From Sphaerisporangium sp040649355 (GTDB lineage: Bacteria > Actinomycetota > Actinomycetes > Streptosporangiales > Streptosporangiaceae): a stretch of DNA of 64,000 bases. Location of the stretch: assembly GCF_043197795.1 (NCBI RefSeq), contig NZ_JBICTU010000001.1, positions 124,001 to 188,000 on the forward strand, read 5' to 3'. Below are positions 1 to 8,694 of this stretch, one piece after another; position 1 is the first letter of the stretch; every line of letters starts with the position of its first letter. The position numbers and the translations under genes were made by a program. The notes beneath the pieces are model-generated. The model was not told the DNA's origin. It saw only the letters and a list, made by a program, of their open reading frames with translations, and made no database searches.

Positions 1-237
1 GTCTGTGTCGGGCTCACCCACATCCAGCGGGGGAACGCCCGGGGGGCCGCCACCCTGCTCAACCGTGGTGCCGACAATATCGCGCGATACGCGCCCGAAC
101 CCCCGCGAGATCAGCCCTTCGACCTGGACGAGATGGCGCGCACCGCCCGCGACCTGGCCGAGCACCCGGCGTCCGATCCCGGCGCCGCGATCACCCGCGT
201 GGCCGAGATCCTGAAGCTCCCCGGACGCGGCCATTGA
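1..237 (+). CDS. DUF309 domain protein, 3' end only
   Basis: The reading frame is open from base 1 and ends at TGA 235-237, giving the last 78 residues. The segment LTHIQRGNARGAATLLNRG is the typical helix signature of the DUF309 family, small helical proteins of unknown function common in actinobacteria. The start lies outside the window. It converges with marP, leaving only a 46-base gap. The family call rests on one motif, and no biochemical role is known. Confidence 0.7.
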   Translation, partial: VCVGLTHIQRGNARGAATLLNRGADNIARYAPEPPRDQPFDLDEMARTARDLAEHPASDPGAAITRVAEILKLPGRGH

Positions 238-283
238 TCGAGCACCGACCTCGGCGCGTCACCGACCTGCTGACCGAGTACAG

Positions 284-1474
284 CTAGTCGCAGTCCTGGG
301 TGTCGACGCGCGCGAGGGCGCCGCTGCCGTCGTCGGCGTCGGGCCGTACCTCCGCGGCGGTGAGCGCGTACCCGGTGTCCGGCTCGTCGGTCGCCGCGGC
401 GAAGATCACCCCGTACACCTGGCCGCTGGGGGTGAGCAGGGGGCCGCCGGAGTTCCCGGCCTGCACCAGCCCGCGGATCGCGTAGACCTCGCGGGTGACG
501 GTCTTGCGCGAGTAGATGTCGGACGCCTTGGCGTTCTGCTTGACGCGGATCCTGGCCGGCTTGGTGGTGAACCCCTTGCCCTTGGGGAAGCCCGCGATGA
601 TCGCGTCGTCCTGGCTCTCGGCGGTGTAGTCGAACTTCAGCGGCGACACGTCCAGGTCGGGGACGTAGAGGATGGCGATGTCCCTGTCGGGGTTGTAGAG
701 CACGACCTGGGCGTCATGCCCCACACGGTTCTCGTCGGTGACCCGCAGCTCCTGGGTGACCCCGGCGACGACGTGCGCGTTGGTCATGATGCGGTGGGGC
801 GCGAAGACGAACCCGGTGCCCTCGATGCGCTTGCGGCACGCGGGCGCGGTGCCCTGGACCTTGACGATCGCGCGGCGGGCCTTCTGGAGCTGGGGCCCCT
901 TGACCACGCTCGCGTCGGGCGGCGGGACGTCGACGAACTGGCCGCCGCCGATCGCGTTGAACACCTGCGGGAACTCCGAGGTGTCCACGAACTTCTTGAA
1001 GGAGAGCCGCCAGTCCTTGGCCTGCTCGGGCATCGCCGTGTCGACGGTCTGGAGCAGCAGCGAGCCGTTGGTCTGCTGCCGCAACCATGGAAAGGGGGCG
1101 ACGGAGAGCAGCGAGCCGATCAGCCACGCTATGACCAGCACGGACAGCGCGCTGGTGAAGGTGCCGCCGACCGCGTCGACCGTGCGGGCGGGCTCCCAGG
1201 TGACATGGCTGCGGACGACCGCGCCGATCGTGGAGGACGCGAACTGGCCGACGACCGCCGCCAGGAACACGATCACGATGGCGAGCAACGCCTGCTCCGT
1301 GGAGGCGCTGACGACCGCGTGCGCGATCGGCGGCGCGATCAGGACCCCGAGAAAACCTCCCCCGACGAAACCGAGGAAGCTGAAGGCCCCGATGATGAAC
1401 CCCTGCCGGTAGCCGGAAACGGCAAAGGCAATCACGAGAACAATCAGGATGAAGTCGAGGAGATCGCCGCTCAC
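284..1474 (-). CDS. marP: MarP-like membrane-anchored periplasmic serine protease
   Basis: A 396-residue protein starting with GTG. Residues 1-130 form a CvpA-type domain with about four membrane helices. Residues 200-390 form a trypsin-like domain with the catalytic set H234 (TNAHVV), D265 (DRDIAIL) and S342 (AGNSGGP). Cys213 and Cys395 sit where the structural disulfide of M. tuberculosis MarP (Rv3671c) lies. In mycobacteria MarP is needed for pH homeostasis and acid resistance and processes envelope targets; a similar role here is inferred. The following Nudix and nth genes match the mycobacterial neighbourhood, with a HEAT-repeat gene added between. Confidence 0.93.
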   Translation of the reverse strand: MSGDLLDFILIVLVIAFAVSGYRQGFIIGAFSFLGFVGGGFLGVLIAPPIAHAVVSASTEQALLAIVIVFLAAVVGQFASSTIGAVVRSHVTWEPARTVDAVGGTFTSALSVLVIAWLIGSLLSVAPFPWLRQQTNGSLLLQTVDTAMPEQAKDWRLSFKKFVDTSEFPQVFNAIGGGQFVDVPPPDASVVKGPQLQKARRAIVKVQGTAPACRKRIEGTGFVFAPHRIMTNAHVVAGVTQELRVTDENRVGHDAQVVLYNPDRDIAILYVPDLDVSPLKFDYTAESQDDAIIAGFPKGKGFTTKPARIRVKQNAKASDIYSRKTVTREVYAIRGLVQAGNSGGPLLTPSGQVYGVIFAAATDEPDTGYALTAAEVRPDADDGSGALARVDTQDCD

Positions 1475-1829
1475 GCTTCAACGGTATCCAGCGCGGCCAC
1501 AAGCCGTGCACCCGTTGGCTCGATATCGTTGCCGCATGGTATCGATCGGGGGGTCGAACGACAGGCGTACGGACGGGCACCCCGGCACGGGCACAGGCAC
1601 CGGGGGCCGCTCCCACGGGAGCACCGGCACCGGCGCCCGGCCCGGCCCGGCAAACCCACACGAGCCTGCCACAGGGAATGTAAGCGGCCATAACCCGGGT
1701 GACGCGTATGAACCCAGCCAGGCCGGCGTACGAACATCCCAATCCGCCGACGTGCGAGAAGTGGGGACGGAAAGCCCTCGGAGCTCAAGGCCGGGGAACA
1801 CGGAGGAACGACACCAAGGGTGGGAAGAC

Positions 1830-2444
1830 GTGCTCGAACCGACACCGGCGAACGTCAGGGAGCCGAGCTTAGGAAGGCCGCGCGAGCACGCGCCTCTCCG
1901 ATGGGAGGGCGCCGGCCTGCCCACCAGCCACGGCCTGGCAGCGCGCGGCGTCGGCGAGCTGATCGCGCTCGCGCTCGACGACGAGGACCCGGACGGCCCG
2001 ATCAGGTGGAAGGCCGTGGGCGCCCTTCACGCGAAGGGCGATCTGGAGACCTTCACCGAGGCCAGGAGGCTCTGTGGGAGCGACTCCCGCGCCGAGCGGG
2101 TGCTGGGCGTGGACATCCTCGGAGAGCTCGGCGCGCCGCAGCGTCCGTTCGTCGACAAGACCCTCTCCGTCCTGCGCTACCTGGCCGCCGGCGACGACGA
2201 CGTACGGGTGCTCCACGCTGTGCTGATCGCGTTCGGGCACCTGCGTGACCCGAGGGCCCTGCCGTCGGTGATCGAGCTGGCCACCCACCAGGATCCCACC
2301 GTGCGTTACGGGGCGGCGTACGCGTTGTCGCACGTCCTTGGACGTCCGGCGGACCCGGCCGGGCTCGCGGCGCTGCGGCGGCTCGCCAGGGACCCCGACG
2401 ACGACGTGGCCGACTGGGCGGCGCTGGGCCTGATACTCCCGTAG
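1830..2444 (+). CDS. HEAT-repeat protein
   Basis: The C-terminal 170 residues show alternating helix pairs with the HEAT/PBS-lyase pattern (RWKAVGALH, ERVLGVDILGELG, VRYGAAYALSHVLG, VADWAALGLILP), suggesting a protein-binding scaffold; the partner is unknown. The start is uncertain. GTG 1830 follows a purine-rich GGGTGGGAAG. An upstream in-frame ATG at 1536 would add about 100 low-complexity residues unlike coding sequence of this genome. Starting at 1830, a rare TTA leucine codon lies in frame at 1869-1871; in streptomycetes such codons depend on the bldA tRNA. It is transcribed divergently from marP. Confidence 0.7.
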   Translation: MLEPTPANVREPSLGRPREHAPLRWEGAGLPTSHGLAARGVGELIALALDDEDPDGPIRWKAVGALHAKGDLETFTEARRLCGSDSRAERVLGVDILGELGAPQRPFVDKTLSVLRYLAAGDDDVRVLHAVLIAFGHLRDPRALPSVIELATHQDPTVRYGAAYALSHVLGRPADPAGLAALRRLARDPDDDVADWAALGLILP

Positions 2445-2484
2445 AGGCTCCCGAACAGGCCCCCCGAGCCAGGCCTCGCGCAGA

Positions 2485-2570
2485 GGGTTCCGCAGGAACC
2501 TTCCGCGGAGGCTTCCGCAGGGCTTCCGCAGGGCTTCCGCAGGGCTTCGGCGGGAGCCTTCCGCAGGGGG
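2485..2570. repeat. 11-base tandem repeat GCTTCCGCAGG, degenerate
   Basis: At least four adjacent copies of GCTTCCGCAGG (from 2511) are flanked by diverged copies. The array fills the convergent gap between the HEAT-repeat gene and the Nudix gene. No function is evident; slipped-strand expansion is likely. Confidence 0.75.
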
Positions 2571-2580
2571 CCGGGGTCCG

Positions 2581-3231
2581 TCAGCGCCGGGCGAGTCTGA
2601 GGACTTCGGGTGGCAGGTCCTCGATGCGGTCGTCGTCCCAGGGCCGTTCGAACCCGGTTACCGCCAGCACGTCGTCGAGCACGCCCGCCGTGAAGCCCCA
2701 GACGAGCATGCCCCGCACCCGGAAGGCCGGCCCGGCGGTGTAACCGCCAGGGAAGCGGAGCCGCAGGCGGTTGACGGGGTCGGCCAGCTCCGCCATCGGC
2801 ACGCGTGCCACCGCCTCGACCTCGTCGGGCGAGGCGGCATGCACCGTGCTCGGCGTGTGCCACCAGCCCAGCACCGGCGTCACCCGGTTGTCGCTCCGCC
2901 AGATGTACAGCTCCGGCAACGTGCCGATCACGTGGACGCCGCTCGGATCGAGGCCCGTCTCCTCCTCGGCCTCGCGCAGAGCGGCCCCCACGGGGCCGCC
3001 GTCGCCGGGATCCACCCCTCCACCGGGGAACGCGGGCTGACCCGCGTGGTTGCGCCCCTTCGCGCTGCGCTGGATGAGCAGGACGTCGGGCCCGTCGGCC
3101 GACTCGCCGAACAGCAGCAGGACCGCCGCGTGACGCCCGCCGTCGAGCGGGGGCCGCATGGGGGCGGGGACGGGACGGTCGGGGGCGCTGGCCGCGAGGT
3201 CGTTCAGCCAGCCGGGCACGGGCGCAGTCAT
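2581..3231 (-). CDS. Nudix hydrolase, CoA pyrophosphatase type
   Basis: A 216-residue protein. Start ATG 3231 has a strong AGGAGGT ribosome site. The Nudix box runs over residues 71-93 (REAEEETG core). It is preceded by LLIQRSAKGRNHAGQPAFPG (51-70), close to the NuCoA motif that marks enzymes cleaving CoA and its derivatives to 3',5'-ADP and 4'-phosphopantetheine. It is the equivalent of M. tuberculosis Rv3672c, which lies in the same marP-nth neighbourhood. Substrate identity is inferred from the motif. Confidence 0.85.
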   Translation of the reverse strand: MTAPVPGWLNDLAASAPDRPVPAPMRPPLDGGRHAAVLLLFGESADGPDVLLIQRSAKGRNHAGQPAFPGGGVDPGDGGPVGAALREAEEETGLDPSGVHVIGTLPELYIWRSDNRVTPVLGWWHTPSTVHAASPDEVEAVARVPMAELADPVNRLRLRFPGGYTAGPAFRVRGMLVWGFTAGVLDDVLAVTGFERPWDDDRIEDLPPEVLRLARR

Positions 3232-3378
3232 GCGATACCTCCTGCGGGGAGCAACATCAGCGGCACCCGGCTGCTTCCCCAAGATGGCCCATGGAGGCAC
3301 AGACACGTGACGCCCGACGGCCCCGCGAGACGGGCCGATCAGGGACCGGTGCGGGCGGGGCGGCCACATCGGGGAGAC

Positions 3379-3510
3379 GGGCCGATCGCCCCGGTACGGA
3401 CGCGACGGGGCGGGCCGATCGCCCCGGTACGGACGCGAGGGGGCGGGCCGATCGCCCCATTACGGACGCGACGGGACGGGCCGGGCACCCCGGTCATGAC
3501 GCGGCGGGGC
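3379..3510. repeat. 33-base tandem repeat, about four copies
   Basis: Near-identical units start at 3379, 3412 and 3445, each beginning GGGCCGATCGCCCC, with a diverged fourth at 3478 and looser copies on both sides (from about 3333 and to about 3545). The period is exactly 33 bases, so all six frames stay open for long stretches, but no frame looks like a real gene. The array sits between the Nudix gene and nth. Confidence 0.8.
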
Positions 3511-3521
3511 GGGCCGGTCGG

Positions 3522-4289
3522 TCATGAGAACGGGCCGGTGCGGACGAGCTTCGACGCCTGGGCGGGGTCGGTCGGGCCCTCGCCGTAGGACGGGCACAGG
3601 CTCGCGAGCGGGCACACGCCACAGGCCGGCCTGCGGGCGTGGCAGATGCGGCGGCCGTGCCAGATCAGATAGTGGGACATCTGCGTCCACTCGCTCTTGG
3701 GGATCAGGTCGCCCACGGCGTGCTCGATCTTGACAGGGTCGGTCTCCGTCGTCCACCCGAAGCGGCGGGTGAGCCGCTGGAAGTGGGTGTCCACCGTGAT
3801 CCCGGGCACGTCGAAGGGTTCTCCCGTTTTAGGATCACGTGCGTTCCCCAACACGACATTGGCCGTCTTGCGCCCCACCCCCGGCAAAGTGACCATCTCT
3901 ACCAAGGTCCTGGGCACCTCACCTGCGAACCTGTCCCGCAGCGCCACCGACAACCCGATGATCGCCTTCGTCTTCGCCCGGAAGAAACCGGTCGACTTGA
4001 TGATCTCCTCAACATCCTCCGGATCGGCCGCGGCCAGATCCTCAGGGGTCGGATACTTGGCGAACAGAGTCGGGGTGACCATGTTCACCCGCACATCGGT
4101 GGTCTGCGCCGACATCACCGTGGCGATCAGAAGCTCGAACGGAGTGTTGAAGTTCAACTCGCAGTGCGCGTCGGGGTAGGTCTCGGCCAAGATCCGGGTC
4201 ATCCTGCGGGCCCGCCGCACCAAACCCAGTCGGGTCTCGTTCTGGAACCGCTTCGCCCTCTGCCCCGGGGTCACCACCTGCGTCGCCAT
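3522..4289 (-). CDS. nth: Endonuclease III (DNA glycosylase/AP lyase)
   Basis: A 255-residue protein with start ATG 4289. It removes oxidised pyrimidines and nicks abasic sites in base excision repair. The helix-hairpin-helix segment LPGVGRKTANVVLGNA (135-150) holds the catalytic lysine K141; the catalytic aspartate is D167 (TVDTHF). A complete 4Fe-4S ligand set is present: C216, C223, C226, C232 in the order C-x6-C-x2-C-x5-C. This is the intact one of two nth-like genes; the truncated one is at 13961-14410. Confidence 0.96.
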   Translation of the reverse strand: MATQVVTPGQRAKRFQNETRLGLVRRARRMTRILAETYPDAHCELNFNTPFELLIATVMSAQTTDVRVNMVTPTLFAKYPTPEDLAAADPEDVEEIIKSTGFFRAKTKAIIGLSVALRDRFAGEVPRTLVEMVTLPGVGRKTANVVLGNARDPKTGEPFDVPGITVDTHFQRLTRRFGWTTETDPVKIEHAVGDLIPKSEWTQMSHYLIWHGRRICHARRPACGVCPLASLCPSYGEGPTDPAQASKLVRTGPFS

Positions 4290-4551
4290 GGCGTCCAGCG
4301 TAAGACCTCGGCGCATCGCAGGCGCCGCGCTCCGCCATGTCCGCCAAGGCGCTCGACGGCGGTTGTTCCCGGCGTTGGAGTGCCGGCGGGTGGGCGTAGG
4401 TTTTGGTTCGGTCCGGCGTGCGGGCGCGCCGGCGGCTCCTGCACAGCGGGGCGCCCGTCGGCAAGTGCTGTCCCGCCAGCAGACGCTACCGCCACTGACT
4501 AGCCTGGGCCGCCGAGCATCGAAGGCCATTACGCTACGAATGTCGCACCGT

Positions 4552-6405
4552 TCAGGGGTTGCATCCGGTACCTGGGTACGCGCTCATCGTCCTACGAGAT
4601 CGAGATGTGTCACGTATGGCATGGGCTGCGTTGATCAGGCCGATGTGGCTGAGAGCCTGCGGGAAGTTGCCGATCGGCTCTCCGGTGGCCGAGTCGACCT
4701 CCTCGGCGAGCAGGCCGACGTCGTTGGCATAGGAGACGGCGGTCTCGAACACCCTTCTGGCCGCGGGTCGCTCGCCGGTGAGGGCCAAGGCGTGCGCGAG
4801 CCAGAAGGTGCACAGCAGGAACGTGCCCTCCTGTCCGGCGAGCCCGTCGGCGGCGTGGTAGCGGTGGACGAGGCCGCGGGCGTCGCTCAGGCCGGTGGCG
4901 ATGGCGCGCACGGTGGACCGGACCCGTGGATCGTCCGGGGCGAGGAATCCCACCAGCGGCATCACCAGCAGCGCGGCGTCCAGGCCGGTGCCGCTGAACG
5001 TCTGCGTGAAGGCGCCGATCCGCGGGTTCCACGCCTGGCTCAGGATCGCGGCGCGGATCTCTTCCCGGACGCGCGTCCAGTCACCGACGCGCCCGCCTGC
5101 CTCCAGCAGCGGAGCGAGCGCGATAGCCCGGTCCAGCCCGACCCAGCACATCAGCTTGGAATGCGTGAAGTGCCGGCTGGGCCCGCGGACCTCCCAGATG
5201 CCCTGGTCCGGCTCCCGCCAGCGACGGGCGGCGGCTTCGGCCACCCCGACCAGCATCGCGCGGGTGAACGGGTCGAACGGGCCGGTGTCACAGTAGGTCT
5301 GGTGGGCGGCGTCCAGCAACTCCCCGTAGACGTCGAGCTGAGCCTGGCGCCAGGCGTCGTTGCCGACCCGCACCGGAGAGCTGCCGCGCCAGCCGCGCAG
5401 GTGCGGCAGGCGTCGTTCGCTCAGGTCGCGTTCGCCGCCGACGCCGTACATGATCTGCAGATCGGCGCCGCGATCGAGCTGGGTGGCCGAGGCGCGGGCC
5501 AGGAAGCCGAAGAAGGCGGTCTCCTCGATCTCGCAGGCGGCGGTGGACAGGGCCTGCAGGGTGAAACTGGCGTCCCGGACCCAGGTGTAGCGGTAGTCCC
5601 AGTTGCGCTCCCCGCCGATGCACTCGGGCAGGGAAGTGGTGACCGCGGCGACGATGGCCCCGGTGGGAGCGTACGTCATCGCCTTCAGCACTCTGCCGCT
5701 GCGCTCGACCAGATCGCGCCAGGGGCCTTCGTAGCTCGCGTGCAGCCGTGACCAGGAGCGCCAGCCCCGGACGGTGTCCTTGACCCTGCGCCGTACCTCG
5801 CGGGAGGTGCGGCACGGCGGATCGGGGTCCCATGCCCAGCCGGCCTGAAGCGCGAAGCCGAGGCTCTGCCCGGCCCGCAAGGTGACGGCGGCGTCCGCCA
5901 CGGAGCCGCTCACCCGCAACTCCACCGGGCTGGACAGGGTCAGCGCGGTCGCGCCGCCGCGCGCGATCAGACCGCCGCGGACGGGCTGCATCAGCGGGTG
6001 GACGAGGCCGAACTCCGGACGCGGCGCGTAGGCCATGTCCACGGCCACACTGCCCTCGACGCAGGTCACCTGCCGCAGCACCAGCCCGGCGGAGGACGCT
6101 CCCAGATCGTGCCCACGCTCCCCGGCGCCCAGTGCGAGCGCGTCCGTCAGGACCAGCGTGCCCTCACGGGTACGGAACGTGGTCTCCAGCACCAGGGTGC
6201 CGGGGACGTAGCGGCGGGTGACCTCGGCCGGGCAGGCCGGACCGAGCGCCCAGTGGCCGGCATCGTCATCGAGCAGTTGGGCGAAGATCGCGGGGCTGTC
6301 GAAGCGAGGCAGGCACAGCCAGCCCACCGAGCCGTCGCGGCTCACCAGGGCGGCCGACCGGCAGTCCGACACCATCGCGTAGTCGCCGATCGGCCGGGTG
6401 CTCAC
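4552..6405 (-). CDS. Glycoside hydrolase family 15 (trehalase/glucoamylase-like)
   Basis: A 617-residue soluble protein. The N-terminal beta-sandwich part begins RPIGDYAMVSDCRSAALVSR, usual for actinobacterial GH15 proteins. The (alpha/alpha)6 barrel carries RNWDYRYTWVRDAS at 267-280 and, near the end, EEVDSATGEPIGNFPQALSH, where the general base glutamate of the family lies. Several actinobacterial members are cytosolic trehalases, others glucoamylases or dextranases; the sequence does not decide. Start GTG 6405 overlaps the TGA of the preceding gene in a GTGA, so it is probably translated together with the membrane-protein and molybdopterin oxidoreductase genes. Confidence 0.85.
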   Translation of the reverse strand: MSTRPIGDYAMVSDCRSAALVSRDGSVGWLCLPRFDSPAIFAQLLDDDAGHWALGPACPAEVTRRYVPGTLVLETTFRTREGTLVLTDALALGAGERGHDLGASSAGLVLRQVTCVEGSVAVDMAYAPRPEFGLVHPLMQPVRGGLIARGGATALTLSSPVELRVSGSVADAAVTLRAGQSLGFALQAGWAWDPDPPCRTSREVRRRVKDTVRGWRSWSRLHASYEGPWRDLVERSGRVLKAMTYAPTGAIVAAVTTSLPECIGGERNWDYRYTWVRDASFTLQALSTAACEIEETAFFGFLARASATQLDRGADLQIMYGVGGERDLSERRLPHLRGWRGSSPVRVGNDAWRQAQLDVYGELLDAAHQTYCDTGPFDPFTRAMLVGVAEAAARRWREPDQGIWEVRGPSRHFTHSKLMCWVGLDRAIALAPLLEAGGRVGDWTRVREEIRAAILSQAWNPRIGAFTQTFSGTGLDAALLVMPLVGFLAPDDPRVRSTVRAIATGLSDARGLVHRYHAADGLAGQEGTFLLCTFWLAHALALTGERPAARRVFETAVSYANDVGLLAEEVDSATGEPIGNFPQALSHIGLINAAHAIRDTSRSRRTMSAYPGTGCNP

Positions 6406-6920
6406 CGGTGCGCCCTGCCGGCCAGGCGGCCGCCGGCCGCGCGCCGCACGGCGTAGACGAGTGCGGACCCGGCGAAGAGCGCCAGGGTGACCAGCAGCCA
6501 TCGGCCGAGGTACGGGTCGGTGCTCAGGGCCGTCGCCTTCCGGTAGTTGTACTCGGACGCGCGCAGGATGAGGGGGAACCAGATGAGCAGCAGCAGCCCC
6601 GACAGCCCCGCCGGTACCCGCAGGTAGTCGACCGACGGCCCCGGTCGCCTATCGCCCACCGCTGGGAGGCGCTGTAGGCGACGGTCCGCCGCGGAGTAGA
6701 GAGGAAGGACGACGAGATCGTGCAGGATCACGGCTCCGAGGAACCACAGCAGGAATCCCAGCAGGATGCCGGCGGCGATGACACGAGTGAGGGCGTAGGC
6801 GGCCACCCCGAAGCAGGCGAACAGTGCGAACAGGTGCCACAGACCGGCGCCATAGCGTTCTCGCGCCCGCCGGCGCGCCTCGCCGATCCTGCCCCTCATG
6901 GCACTGATCCCGCCCCTCAT
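6402..6920 (-). CDS. Small membrane protein of unknown function
   Basis: A 172-residue protein with about four membrane helices (WHLFALFACFGVAAYALT, AAGILLGFLLWFLGAVILH, LSGLLLLIWFPLIL, LLVTLALFAGSALVYAV). Start ATG 6920 is chosen because it overlaps the stop of the oxidoreductase as ATGA. It lies between the oxidoreductase and GH15 genes with overlaps on both sides, so the three form one coupled operon. No known family is recognised. Confidence 0.75.
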   Translation of the reverse strand: MRGGISAMRGRIGEARRRARERYGAGLWHLFALFACFGVAAYALTRVIAAGILLGFLLWFLGAVILHDLVVLPLYSAADRRLQRLPAVGDRRPGPSVDYLRVPAGLSGLLLLIWFPLILRASEYNYRKATALSTDPYLGRWLLVTLALFAGSALVYAVRRAAGGRLAGRAHR

Positions 6921-8269
6921 GGCGGGGCCCGGAAGTCGAGCTCGCGCACCCATTTGGTGTTGTGCACGCCGGGGGCGTTGGGCACCATGATCCGGGCGGG
7001 GAACCCGTGGTCCAGCGACAGGTCGGCGCCGTTGACCCGCAGCGCCAGCAGGGAACGGGGATCGGTCGCCTGCCCCGGGCTCAGCGACACGTGGCTGAAC
7101 ACACCGCCCCGCTGCAGCGAGCGGACGTAGACGCCCGCGCCGCCGTCCGCCCCGCCCAAACGTGCCAAGTCGGTGAGCCGGACGCCGGTCCACGTCTGCT
7201 CGGTGGACCATCCCTCCACGCAGGCGATCGGCAACCGGTAGGTGTACAGCGGCATGGCCAGCAGTTCCTCACGCGACAACCGCACCTGACGGGCGCCATG
7301 CACCGTCAGCCGCCACTCGGGCCCGGTTTCGGCCGCGACGACGCCCACGCTCGCCGCCGTCTTGTTCACCTGGAAGTCGTTCGGCCCGGACCCGTAGTAC
7401 CGCCCGTGCGGGGCGAGCAGCGCGGTACGCCGCAGCGGGCCGTCCATCGTCTGCCCGGCCGACAGGCCGAGTACGGTCAGGGAGCCGCCGCCGACGAAGG
7501 CCAGCAGGCCCCGGCGTGAGATGGTCGGCGGCGCGGGAGCGGCGGCGACCAGGCCGTCGGGGTCAGGTGGTTCCGGGCGCGTGTCGCGCAGAGATGTGCG
7601 CAGTTCCTGACGGAAGCTGCGGAATCGCAGGGATGTGAGCAGCCGGGGCAGCTTGATGGCGATGTGCACCGCCAGCGCGGCCAGAAAGATCCATGCGCCG
7701 TACAGGTGCGCCGGGTAGAAGGAGAAGGGAAAGACGTAGAAGAGCTGGATGTTGAGGATGCCGGTGACGAACTCGAAGACCGCGCCGCCGACCAGGAGCA
7801 GCAGGCTGGCCCGTTCGAGCGTCTGCGCCGGGGTGCCGGTCGGCGGCCAGGTGAACAGCTTGGGGATCACCGACCACAGCTTGGCCAGCAGGATCGGCAC
7901 CAGCGTCAGGCCGAGGATGACGTGCACGCCCTGGGTAACGCGGTAGAGCCAGACCGGGCTGGTCGGCCAGTCGAAGAGATAGAAGCCGAACAGCCCTCTT
8001 TCCGGCGTGAGGTCGTTGCCCGGTAGCCGGGGATCATAGGCGGCGTACGAGATCAGGCCCGTGATGGCCACCAGCGGAAGCCCGACCAGCAGCACCAGCC
8101 CGAACACGGAGGTCAGCCACGGGCCACGCAGCGGACTGCGCCAGAACTCCGGCCGGAACGGGCCCGGCGGACGCTCCTGCCCCCGCAGGTACGCCCTCAG
8201 CCGCGCGCCGGGCCTGCTTGCCGCAGACCGACCCTGATGGTGACGGCGCCCGTCCGACGCATCCGACAT
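6917..8269 (-). CDS. Cytochrome b561-like membrane domain fused to a molybdopterin oxidoreductase
   Basis: A 450-residue protein. Residues 50-207 contain four membrane helices with histidines suited to heme b ligation (H116, H188, H202). After a cytosolic linker, SRRGLLAFVGG (251-261) starts a further hydrophobic segment resembling a twin-arginine anchor. The C-terminal part (290-450) has the sulfite-oxidase fold pattern with the Mo-binding cysteine C350 (IACVEGWS) and VHNTKWV near the end. A membrane b-type cytochrome in the same chain suggests electrons pass between the quinone pool and the extracellular molybdenum site. The substrate is unknown. Confidence 0.82.
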   Translation of the reverse strand: MSDASDGRRHHQGRSAASRPGARLRAYLRGQERPPGPFRPEFWRSPLRGPWLTSVFGLVLLVGLPLVAITGLISYAAYDPRLPGNDLTPERGLFGFYLFDWPTSPVWLYRVTQGVHVILGLTLVPILLAKLWSVIPKLFTWPPTGTPAQTLERASLLLLVGGAVFEFVTGILNIQLFYVFPFSFYPAHLYGAWIFLAALAVHIAIKLPRLLTSLRFRSFRQELRTSLRDTRPEPPDPDGLVAAAPAPPTISRRGLLAFVGGGSLTVLGLSAGQTMDGPLRRTALLAPHGRYYGSGPNDFQVNKTAASVGVVAAETGPEWRLTVHGARQVRLSREELLAMPLYTYRLPIACVEGWSTEQTWTGVRLTDLARLGGADGGAGVYVRSLQRGGVFSHVSLSPGQATDPRSLLALRVNGADLSLDHGFPARIMVPNAPGVHNTKWVRELDFRAPP

Positions 8270-8694
8270 GATCCCCCCGAAGCCGGCGCAGGCAGGAGCC
8301 GGCCACCGACCTACCGCCAGTTCTCACCGTGAATACCGTCGGCCAAAGTCGGACCACGCCCTGTTTTCCGTCATACTCCGTCTCCGGGGGAATGGCTTTC
8401 CCCAAGCGGGAGCAGCGGAAGACCGCAGGCGTCCTGGTCGGCGCCACCGCCATCTGAACCTCGACCCGCGCCGGACGTCCCCTGACACACCGAGCTTCGT
8501 CAGCGCCTCCGCATTCCAGTGCTCGCGGACGGGCAAGTCGCCACCATGGCCGGGATGGTGTGGGCCACCACCCTGGTTCAGTGTCTGGAGTCCAGGAAAG
8601 GCCGCCGCCGGTGTCGGCCAAGAATTCTTACGGCCTTCGAACTCTCCTCGGCCATTGCGCCCCGGCTTGTGGGATGGGGCCTACCGTCGGCCGG
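8270..8694. other. Divergent intergenic region (425 bases)
   Basis: It lies between the start of the reverse-strand oxidoreductase operon and the forward SDR gene and must hold both promoters. I see no convincing gene, hairpin or clear promoter hexamers. Short open frames in several phases overlap each other and have no recognisable product. Confidence 0.5.

Noticed and set aside
1536..1829. N-terminal extension of the HEAT-repeat protein from ATG 1536
   Set aside because: The stretch is low-complexity, uses codons unusual for the genome and shows no fold; GTG 1830 with a purine-rich site fits better, though not proven.
2485..3510. CRISPR array
   Set aside because: The repeats are directly adjacent with no unique spacers and no cas genes are nearby.
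3255..3600. Long open frames on both strands across the 33-base repeats
   Set aside because: Period 33 is a multiple of three, so any stop-free unit opens all frames; products are low-complexity and lack ribosome sites.
8270..8694. A gene in the divergent gap (several open frames up to about 80 codons)
   Set aside because: Frames overlap on both strands, share no motif with known proteins, and would remove both promoters.
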